From Pseudomonadota bacterium (GTDB lineage Bacteria > Pseudomonadota > Alphaproteobacteria > Rhizobiales > Xanthobacteraceae), in the NCBI GenBank assembly GCA_023405565.1, contig JAEXXW010000462.1, positions 1 to 5,153 of the forward strand: a DNA stretch of 5,153 nucleotides, in the 5' to 3' direction. The notes under the pieces were generated by a model. It was not told the DNA's origin. It made no database searches and was given only the letters and a program-made list of their open reading frames with translations. This document shows, piece by piece, positions 1 through 5,153 of this stretch (positions are counted from its first letter, which is position 1; each line of letters opens with the position of its first letter). The translations under genes and the position numbers were made by a program.

Positions 1-26
1 TTGAAGATCGGGAGTTCCTGACTTGA
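1..26 (+). other. Possible 3' end of an upstream gene
   Basis: Two of the three forward frames could be the tail of a preceding gene. One stops with TGA at 19-21, one base before the TTG start at 23. The other stops with TGA at 24-26, giving a TTGA overlap of the same 4-nt geometry as the GTGA overlap between the next two genes. The third frame has a stop at 2-4. Either possibility would place the deacetylase-like gene inside a longer operon that begins to the left. Too little sequence is visible to choose between them or to name a product. Confidence 0.25.
10..14 (+). promoter_or_regulatory. Ribosome binding site deciding a TTG start
   Basis: GGGAG lies 8 nt before the TTG codon at 23-25. 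This is a good Shine-Dalgarno core at normal spacing. It supports the rare TTG start and a protein beginning MTSERDF, which is also where homology to the PuuE family begins. Confidence 0.6.
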
Positions 27-937
27 CGTCCGAGCGCGATTTTGGCGGTTACGGACGGACGCCGCCTGATCCACAATGGCCGAAAGGTGCACGCCTTGCG
101 CTGGTAATTGTTCTTAATTTTGAGGAAGGCGCTGAGCCCTCGGTACCGGATGGCGATGCCGTAACTGAGATTGCGTTGACGGATGGCAATGCTGGCGAAG
201 TTCCGGCCGGTACACGTGATTTCGTCGCAGAAAGCTTGTTTGAATATGGTTCGCGGGTCGGCTTCTGGCGATTGTATGATCTGTTCCGTGAACGCAACGT
301 GCCGGTCACGCTTGGTGCCTGCGCGCAGGCGCTGGAGCGTCATCCCGAAGCTGCGTCAGCGATCCGTGAGGCCGGCTTCGATATCTGCTGTCACGGTTTT
401 CGGTTTGCCCGGCATTTTCTGATGAGCGAGACTGAGGAGCGTGCGGCGATTGTCGCTGCCGTCAATTCGTTGCAACGGACGCTCGGCCGTGCGCCGACCG
501 GATGGCAAAGCCGGTATTCATCGAGCGAGCGAACGCGCGATCTGATATCGGAGCATGACTGTTTTATCTACGATGCCGACAGCTATGCCGATGATCTGCC
601 ATTCTGGGTTCATGGGCAAAAAGGTGCTCGCCTTGTCGTACCCCATACCTTCACACACAACGATAATCGTCTGCCAAGTGGCAAGATCGGTACCGGGCTC
701 GAATTCTTTGAGCATCTGATGAGTGCGTTCCGCGTTCTCCACGGAGAAGGTGCGCGACGGCCACGCATGATGACGGTGAGCCTGCATAATCGCATCAGCG
801 GACAACCGTCGCGTTTCGAAGGGATTTCCCGGTTTCTGGACGAGGTTTCGCGGCATCCCGATGTCTGGCTCGCGAGCCGTGGCGATGTTGCGCGTCACTG
901 GATGAGGATGCATCCCAGTCATGGTTCAGCATCGTGA
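23..937 (+). CDS. PuuE-like polysaccharide deacetylase family hydrolase
   Basis: This 304-residue protein belongs to the NodB/polysaccharide deacetylase superfamily and most resembles the PuuE (cofactor-independent allantoinase) branch. Members hydrolyse C-N amide bonds in the cytosol, and I see no signal peptide. Family landmarks in order are GYGRTPPDPQWP (residues 9-20), the strand LVIVLNFEEGAEPSV (27-41), SLFEYGSRVGFWRL (71-84), the ICCHGFR loop (121-127), YDADSYADDLPFW (183-195), SLHNRISGQPSRF (253-265) and a C-terminal VWLASRGDVARHW (281-293). The length fits PuuE proteins (about 300 residues). The start is TTG at 23, backed by GGGAG at 10-14. The stop overlaps the next gene by 4 nt, so the two are probably translationally coupled. 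In PuuE, as I recall it, the segments matching 159-166 and 255-258 read GWYTGRTG and LHCR; here they are GWQSRYSS and LHNR. I infer a substrate other than allantoin. Superfamily membership is secure; the substrate is unknown. Confidence 0.88.
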   Translation: MTSERDFGGYGRTPPDPQWPKGARLALVIVLNFEEGAEPSVPDGDAVTEIALTDGNAGEVPAGTRDFVAESLFEYGSRVGFWRLYDLFRERNVPVTLGACAQALERHPEAASAIREAGFDICCHGFRFARHFLMSETEERAAIVAAVNSLQRTLGRAPTGWQSRYSSSERTRDLISEHDCFIYDADSYADDLPFWVHGQKGARLVVPHTFTHNDNRLPSGKIGTGLEFFEHLMSAFRVLHGEGARRPRMMTVSLHNRISGQPSRFEGISRFLDEVSRHPDVWLASRGDVARHWMRMHPSHGSAS

Positions 938-2445
938 CGCATGACATTCTGATTCGTGGTGGGCTGATCGCCGATCCGCAGAAGGGTCGCTGCATAAAAC
1001 ACGATGTGCTGATACGCGACGGTGTGATCGCAGCACTGCTTGCACCAGGTGATGAGCCGGACATCGCCCGCGACGTCGTTGTGCATGACGCACACGATCG
1101 CCTCATCATTCCGGGTCTCATCAATTCCCATACGCATGGTCATGCGAACCTGATGAAGGGCGTGGCGGATCGATGGTCGCTGGAAGCCTCGCTGACTAAT
1201 GGTCCCTGGTTGGGCGGCGGCCGCGACCCGCAGATCATGTATCTGTCCACGCTGCTCGGTGCGGTGGACATGATATCAAAAGGCTGCACCGCCTGTTTCG
1301 ATCTGGTTTACGAATTTCCTCAGCCGAGCGCTGCCGGGATGGCGGCAGTCGCGCAGGCTTATTCCGATGCCGGAATGCGTGCCGTGCTGGCGCCAATGAT
1401 CGCGGATCGCTCGTTGTTCCAGGCCATTCCCGGACTGACCGACGCATTGCCGGAAGAACTGCGTGAACAGGTGAAAGCCGCTTCGTTGGCTCCGGCAGCA
1501 GATATCATCGCCGCTGTGACAGATGTCGCTGTCGGAAGGCACGCGCTGCCGGCGGGGATCTCGCTCGCGATTGCGCCGACAATCCCGCATCATTGTACGG
1601 ATGGGTTCATGCGGGACTGTGCCGACCTTGCAGAACGTTTCGATTTGCCCATCCACATGCATATTGCGGAATCGCGGCTTCAGGCCGTCGTCGCGCGACA
1701 GGTCTATGGCAAGTCGGCGCTCGCACATCTCGCCGATCTTGGATTGCTCCGGCCCGGGTTTGTCTCGGCGCATAGCGTGTGGCTCGATGATGCGGACCTT
1801 GATCGCCTCGCAGCCTATCAATGCCGTGTCGCGCATATCCCAGCGTCGAATTACCGGCTCGGCTCCGGCATCGCGCATATCCGGCCGATGCTGGACCGCG
1901 GCATTCCTGTCGGGCTCGCCACGGACGGCGCCAATTCCTCCGATGCGCTCAATATGTTCGAGGCGATGCGGCTGGCCTCGTTTTCGTCGCAGGTCTTCGG
2001 CGATCCGCGCGAGCAATGGCTCAGTGCGCGGGAGGTGATTTGGGCTGCGACGATCTCCGGTGCTGCGGTGCTCGGCCTGCCGCAATGCGGACGTGTTGCT
2101 GAGAGTTTTATCGCAGATCTGACATTTCTTGATCTCGGTAGTCTCAACTTCATTCCGCTCAACGATCCGTTCAACCAGATCGTCTCGGCGGAGGATTCGT
2201 CGTCGGTTTCGGACGTGATGGTTGGTGGGCGCTTCGTACTACGAGACAAACGCATGGTCTCGATCGATACCGGCAAGTTGCGAAACGACATTGTGGACGC
2301 GCTTGAGCGGCTCGAGCCCCGCATTGCGCAATCGCGCGCTCTGGCGAAGCGCCTCGAGGCTTTCGTGGTGAAATTTGCAGATATGCAGGCAGCCAGTCCG
2401 CTGCCGACCAGCCGTTATATCGGCACCAGCGCGGCAGGCCGCTAA
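934..2445 (+). CDS. Metal-dependent amidohydrolase, ATZ/TRZ (cytosine/guanine deaminase-like) family
   Basis: This 503-residue protein is an amidohydrolase-superfamily enzyme of the group holding SsnA, chlorohydrolases AtzA/TrzN, S-adenosylhomocysteine deaminase and guanine deaminase. They deaminate or dechlorinate N-heterocycles in the cytosol using one Zn or Fe ion. An N-terminal beta-sandwich strand (DILIRGGLIAD, 4-14) precedes the barrel. The barrel shows the HxH metal motif in PGLINSHTHGH (60-70, His66 and His68), PIHMHIAES (239-247, metal His243 and catalytic Glu246), VSAHSVWLDD (277-286, His280), the family stretch HIPASNYRLGSGIA (301-314) and LATDGANSSD (328-337, metal Asp331). All expected catalytic residues are present, so it should be active. 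The GTG start at 934 overlaps the upstream stop as GTGA and has no good Shine-Dalgarno of its own: GAGGA at 904-908 is about 25 nt away. Translation probably depends on coupling. The tail after about residue 460 is rather long and not recognised. The precise substrate cannot be read from the sequence. Confidence 0.93.
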   Translation: MTHDILIRGGLIADPQKGRCIKHDVLIRDGVIAALLAPGDEPDIARDVVVHDAHDRLIIPGLINSHTHGHANLMKGVADRWSLEASLTNGPWLGGGRDPQIMYLSTLLGAVDMISKGCTACFDLVYEFPQPSAAGMAAVAQAYSDAGMRAVLAPMIADRSLFQAIPGLTDALPEELREQVKAASLAPAADIIAAVTDVAVGRHALPAGISLAIAPTIPHHCTDGFMRDCADLAERFDLPIHMHIAESRLQAVVARQVYGKSALAHLADLGLLRPGFVSAHSVWLDDADLDRLAAYQCRVAHIPASNYRLGSGIAHIRPMLDRGIPVGLATDGANSSDALNMFEAMRLASFSSQVFGDPREQWLSAREVIWAATISGAAVLGLPQCGRVAESFIADLTFLDLGSLNFIPLNDPFNQIVSAEDSSSVSDVMVGGRFVLRDKRMVSIDTGKLRNDIVDALERLEPRIAQSRALAKRLEAFVVKFADMQAASPLPTSRYIGTSAAGR

Positions 2446-2607
2446 CGGCGCGTCATTGCCTAGCCGTAATGCTGGATGCTCAAAGCTTGGGCGCGCTTTC
2501 GTCCGGAAGCGTAGCATGGGCCGAAGATCGCCTTACGATCAGCCACGAAAGAAGCTGTTGGCTGTCACTTTGCGTCTGGCACGTGGCTTGCAAACCATCA
2601 ATTGGCT

Positions 2608-2631
2608 TTGACGGCCGGAAAATCGGGTCAA
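2608..2631 (+). promoter_or_regulatory. Imperfect inverted repeat in the gap, possible operator or RNA hairpin
   Basis: TTGAC at 2608-2612 and GTCAA at 2627-2631 are exact inverted arms. Inside them CCG (2615-2617) pairs with CGG (2624-2626) around a GAAAAT loop, leaving GG at 2613-2614 as a bulge. The result is an 8-bp stem about 100 nt before the start of the flavoprotein gene. No run of T follows, so it is unlikely to be an intrinsic terminator. It could be a regulator binding site or a chance structure. Confidence 0.3.
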
Positions 2632-2728
2632 GCTCCTCCTTCGAAAAGATCGCGAGAGATTTTGCGAGGGACCTGCAGGGCGCTGGCAAGCGCTGTCATG
2701 TTGGCGATGCCACGAAGCGGCGTCGCTT

Positions 2729-2732
2729 GGAG
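2729..2732 (+). promoter_or_regulatory. Ribosome binding site of the flavoprotein gene
   Basis: GGAG ends 6 nt before ATG 2739. The in-frame TGA at 2736-2738 excludes any longer N-terminus, so this site and that stop together fix the start. Confidence 0.6.
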
Positions 2733-2738
2733 CTTTGA

Positions 2739-4193
2739 ATGGTCGCGTCTGGATTGGATGAGCTGGCTTGCCGCGCGCAATATGAGCTGCAGTGCCTTGG
2801 CTATCCGTCGCGCATTTGGGTGGTGCCGTCGCAATTCCAGGGTGAGCATGTCCATGATGCCATCATCGTCGGTGGCGGCCAGAGCGGTGTGTCAATCGCG
2901 TTCGGCCTTATCCGCGAACGGGTCACTGACGTTATCGTTCTCGACCGCAGTGCCAGCGGACAAGAAGGGCCCTGGTCCACGTTTGCGCGCATGGATACGC
3001 TGCGCACACCTAAATCCGTGACAGGCCCCGATCTTGGTATTCCCAGTTTAACGGCTCGTGCGTGGTACGAGGCAAAGTTCGGCGCACAAGCCTGGGACAA
3101 GCTCGGCAAGATTCCACGCGACCTGTGGCAAGAATATCTGCTCTGGCTACGCGAGACGATTGGCATATCGGTCAAAAATCATACCGAAGTGTTCGATATC
3201 GAGCCGCTCACTTCGGATGTGCTCGCCATTCATGCGCGTGATGTCAGAAGTGGTGAGATTTTGCCGCGGCTGTTGACGCGAAAGGTTGTGCTGGCAACGG
3301 GGATTGAGGGCACCGGATGTTGGCAAGTGCCGTCCATGATCAGCGATGCGCTGCCGCGGACGCATTATGCGCATACCGCCGAGGCGATCGATTTCCCGGG
3401 TTTGGCCGGAAAGCGGGTCGTGGTTCTTGGTGCCGGCGCTTCGGCCTTCGACAATGCCGCCGTTGCGCTGGAACATGGTGCCGCGTCTGTCGATCTTTTG
3501 GTGAGACGGCCGGAAATTCCAGCAGTGAATCCCAATCGCTGGATCGAGTTTTCGGGCTTCCTGCGCCATTTCGTCGATCTCAGCGACGAACTCAAATGGC
3601 GATTTATGTCAGTGCTGTTCGATCTGAACCAGCCGCCGCCGCAGGAGACGTTCGATCGTTGCGCGGCGTTTGGCAATTTCCACATTCATCTTGCGAGCCC
3701 GCTGAGGGCCGTATCGTCTCTCGGCGAGCAAACCGCGCTGACAACGCCCTCCGGGACATTGCTTGCCGACTTCCTGATTGTCGGAACGGGACTCGCGATT
3801 GATTTTCATGCTCGTCCGGAGCTTGCCCGATTCGCCGATGCCATTGCCCGTTGGCAGGATCATTACACACCACCGGCCGGCGAGAGAAACGACACGTTGG
3901 CGGGTTACCCGTATTTGTCCGATAGCTTTCAGTTCACCGAACGTGGCCAGGCTCGCGCGCCGTTTCTACGAAACATCCATTGCTACACCTACGCGGCGAT
4001 GCCGAGTCTTGCGGCCAATGCCGGAATATCCGTGATCAAGTTCGGCATTCCGCGTCTCGTTTTCGGAATCACACGCGATCTCTTCACGGCGAATGCTGAA
4101 GCATACCTGACGTCGCTGCGAGCCTACAACGAGAAAGAACTCGTGCGGCCGGTTTTGCAATTTGATGAAACGCAATCCGTCAGGGTTGCATGA
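2739..4193 (+). CDS. FAD/NAD(P)-binding flavin-dependent monooxygenase-like oxidoreductase
   Basis: This 484-residue soluble flavoprotein has the two-dinucleotide-fold plan of flavin monooxygenases and N-hydroxylases: FAD holds an activated oxygen and NAD(P)H reduces it. The FAD Rossmann motif is AIIVGGGQSG (41-50), with the ribose-binding acidic residue at the end of strand 2 in VIVLDR (Asp69). VVLATG (183-188) marks the return to the FAD domain. The NAD(P) motif is VVVLGAGASAFDNAA (227-241), and a late LIVGTGLAID (346-355) is the second ATG-like motif. The segments GPWSTFARMDTLRTPK (77-92), LGIPSLTARAWYEAKFG (99-115) and the N-terminal lead LDELACRAQYELQCLGYPS (6-24) look like a family of FAD/NAD(P)-binding proteins I associate with Bradyrhizobium and relatives. 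The canonical Baeyer-Villiger/FMO fingerprint (FxGxxxH) is not seen; HYAHTAEAIDFPGLAGK (209-225) occupies that place. The length looks complete. It is separated from the amidohydrolase by 293 nt, so it may have its own promoter. It could hydroxylate a nitrogen or ring carbon of the pathway compound; the substrate is unknown. Confidence 0.88.
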   Translation: MVASGLDELACRAQYELQCLGYPSRIWVVPSQFQGEHVHDAIIVGGGQSGVSIAFGLIRERVTDVIVLDRSASGQEGPWSTFARMDTLRTPKSVTGPDLGIPSLTARAWYEAKFGAQAWDKLGKIPRDLWQEYLLWLRETIGISVKNHTEVFDIEPLTSDVLAIHARDVRSGEILPRLLTRKVVLATGIEGTGCWQVPSMISDALPRTHYAHTAEAIDFPGLAGKRVVVLGAGASAFDNAAVALEHGAASVDLLVRRPEIPAVNPNRWIEFSGFLRHFVDLSDELKWRFMSVLFDLNQPPPQETFDRCAAFGNFHIHLASPLRAVSSLGEQTALTTPSGTLLADFLIVGTGLAIDFHARPELARFADAIARWQDHYTPPAGERNDTLAGYPYLSDSFQFTERGQARAPFLRNIHCYTYAAMPSLAANAGISVIKFGIPRLVFGITRDLFTANAEAYLTSLRAYNEKELVRPVLQFDETQSVRVA

Positions 4194-4232
4194 TGGTGGA
4201 CGGAACGGGGCTTGCGACGTTGGGTTGGAAAC

Positions 4233-5153
4233 ATGCGTAATTCGGTGACCGTCGGCGACAGAGCGCAGCGCGTGATCGAATCCGCGCGCAAGATAAAGCA
4301 GCCGTTCACGCTCGATGAGAGCCTGTGTCTCTACAGTCCGCAGGATAATGTCGATTCGTTGCGGCATCCGCGCATTGCCGACTGGATCGAATATATCACG
4401 CGGAGCTATGCGCCAAAGCTGCCGAAGAGCGAGCGTCGTATTCTGTTGCTCATGCCATGCACGAAGACCAAGCCTTACCCCTTCAGTTCCGAGCACAAGT
4501 CGATCAATCAGCGTCTGCTCAACGAAGGCTTCAGGCCGGTCAAGCGGGAGTATCTGCCACAAGAATTACAGGCGCAGCTGGAGGATGGCTATTCGCAGGA
4601 CGTGCTGAACCTGTCGCCAATGATCAATGCCGATGGTGTCCTGCTTCACAAGGCGGTCATATCGGAACCCCTTGCTTATGTGCCGTATGAGAAGATCGCG
4701 GCTTATGACGGCAAGCCGTCGCCGGCGACGGCCTATGACGATCCGGGTCTGTTTGAGAAGCGTGGCAATGCCGTATCGCCTTGGCGGGCGAATAACACGG
4801 CCGAGCCTGTTTCCAGCACCCGCTGGAAATGGGGCGTGGAAGAGCTGCGCCACTACGTCATCATGCACAACGCGATGGCAGAAACGCTGGCCACGGTCCT
4901 GCGGCGGATTGGGCCGCTCTATACCGACCGTATCGCATGGGTCGCGCCGGGGCTGACGCATCGCAGTTTCGTGCTCGGCAAGGACGAGCGTTCGGCAAAC
5001 AAGGTGCCGGCCTGGCGCAAAGCCGGCGACGAGCGACTGCCGCTCGTGGGTGCGAACGACCTTCTGCCCGACGAGCTCAAGATCGAATGCCTGCCGACAT
5101 CGGCGCATTGCAGGGATGCCATCCAGCGGCTTGCGAGGCGGCTCGGCAAAGAT
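4233..5153 (+). CDS. ArcS/DUF5591-like protein, 3' end beyond the window
   Basis: An open frame of 307 codons runs off the right edge with no stop. Residues 43-66 (LRHPRIADWIEYITRSY onwards) lead into the hydrophobic strand RILLLMPC and then PCTKTKPYPFSSEH (75-88). This fits exactly the signature PC-x3-KPY-x2-S-x2-H that I recall for archaeosine synthase ArcS/TgtA2 (DUF5591 region), with Cys76, Lys80, Tyr82, Ser85 and His88. Further on, ISEPLAYVPYEKI (143-155) and AYDDPGLF (167-174) sit where ArcS-type proteins have a SPLGLVPRELE-like strand and an HYD segment. ArcS adds lysine to preQ0 in archaeal tRNA. The N-terminal transglycosylase domain of full-length ArcS is absent, and any C-terminal PUA domain would lie outside the window. 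The start ATG 4233 follows the flavoprotein stop by 39 nt, with GGAA only 2 nt away or TGGG 8 nt away. TTG 4212 is an in-frame alternative; the frame upstream is closed by TGA 4191-4193. The gene is certainly coding; the family call is by motif only. A YaaA- or DUF6884-type relative is the main alternative. Confidence 0.8.
   Translation, partial: MRNSVTVGDRAQRVIESARKIKQPFTLDESLCLYSPQDNVDSLRHPRIADWIEYITRSYAPKLPKSERRILLLMPCTKTKPYPFSSEHKSINQRLLNEGFRPVKREYLPQELQAQLEDGYSQDVLNLSPMINADGVLLHKAVISEPLAYVPYEKIAAYDGKPSPATAYDDPGLFEKRGNAVSPWRANNTAEPVSSTRWKWGVEELRHYVIMHNAMAETLATVLRRIGPLYTDRIAWVAPGLTHRSFVLGKDERSANKVPAWRKAGDERLPLVGANDLLPDELKIECLPTSAHCRDAIQRLARRLGKD

Larger units (their letters stand above)
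2446..2738 (+). other. Intergenic region, no convincing gene
   Basis: This is the only sizeable gap in an otherwise tightly packed operon. I see no tRNA or other structured RNA, no clear sigma70 promoter pair, and no T-tract terminator after the amidohydrolase stop. It holds an imperfect hairpin (2608-2631) and a Shine-Dalgarno just before the next start. A frame beginning at ATG 2469 stays open to the TGA at 2736-2738, directly against the next ATG, but its predicted 89-residue product is rich in Cys, Trp and Ser and matches nothing I know. The gap could hold a second promoter with an operator, or the remnant of a lost gene. Confidence 0.5.

Noticed and set aside
1276..2085. Long reverse-strand open frame (269 codons) inside the amidohydrolase gene
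   Set aside because: It is wholly antisense to a gene with every catalytic motif intact, is rich in Arg and Cys and matches no family. It is a shadow of GC-rich coding sequence.
934..2445. Specific naming of the amidohydrolase as SsnA, guanine deaminase or atrazine chlorohydrolase
   Set aside because: The metal and catalytic residues are shared by the whole family. Substrate-determining residues cannot be assigned without alignment or structure.
2430..2450. GC-rich stem (GCGGC/GCCGC) at the end of the amidohydrolase gene, considered as a terminator
   Set aside because: The loop is only 2-4 nt, the stem lies inside the last codons, and no T-run follows.
2628..2855. Reverse-strand frame of 75 codons, partly in the gap, considered as a small regulator
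   Set aside because: Half of it lies opposite the conserved N-terminus of the flavoprotein and it shows no helix-turn-helix or other motif I can support.
3966..4562. Reverse-strand open frame of 198 codons across the flavoprotein / ArcS-like junction
   Set aside because: It overlaps the conserved C-terminus of one gene and the signature motif of the other, and has no recognisable domain.
4566..5108. Reverse-strand open frame of 180 codons at the right end
   Set aside because: It lies antisense to the ArcS-like gene, which has a continuous frame and family motifs. Its Arg-rich composition is typical of a shadow frame.
1..5153. CRISPR array, insertion sequence, tRNA or attachment-site repeats
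   Set aside because: I saw no regularly spaced repeats, no transposase-like protein with terminal inverted repeats and no tRNA-like segment on either strand.

Overview
The window looks like one strand of an alphaproteobacterial chromosome. All four genes I can support read left to right and are packed closely. The base composition is moderately GC-rich (about 58-60% by eye). The protein style, especially the flavoprotein, resembles Bradyrhizobium/Rhodopseudomonas-type Rhizobiales, but that placement rests on memory of protein families and not on a search.

Layout: (1) 23-937, a PuuE-like member of the polysaccharide deacetylase / allantoinase superfamily with a TTG start. (2) 934-2445, an amidohydrolase of the ATZ/TRZ / guanine deaminase / SsnA type with a GTG start, overlapping gene 1 by 4 nt. 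(3) 2446-2738, the only real gap (293 nt), without a convincing gene but with an imperfect hairpin at 2608-2631. (4) 2739-4193, a two-dinucleotide-fold FAD/NAD(P)-binding oxidoreductase of the flavin monooxygenase type. (5) 4233-5153, a gene that runs off the right edge without a stop. Its 307 visible residues carry a perfect match to the PC-x3-KPY-x2-S-x2-H signature that I recall from archaeosine synthase (ArcS/TgtA2, DUF5591 region).

The first three enzymes suggest a small-molecule pathway acting on a nitrogenous compound: hydrolysis of an amide or cyclic amide, deamination or hydrolysis of a ring, and flavin-dependent oxygenation. Nothing in the window fixes the substrate. The PuuE-like protein differs from the allantoinase pattern at likely active-site positions, so uric acid or allantoin degradation should not be assumed.

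The most interesting element is the last gene. An ArcS-type domain acts on 7-deazaguanine (preQ0) in archaeal tRNA, and finding it without an N-terminal transglycosylase domain in a bacterial catabolic-looking operon is unusual. The downstream sequence, outside this window, would decide whether it belongs to a deazapurine system or is a distant relative with another job.
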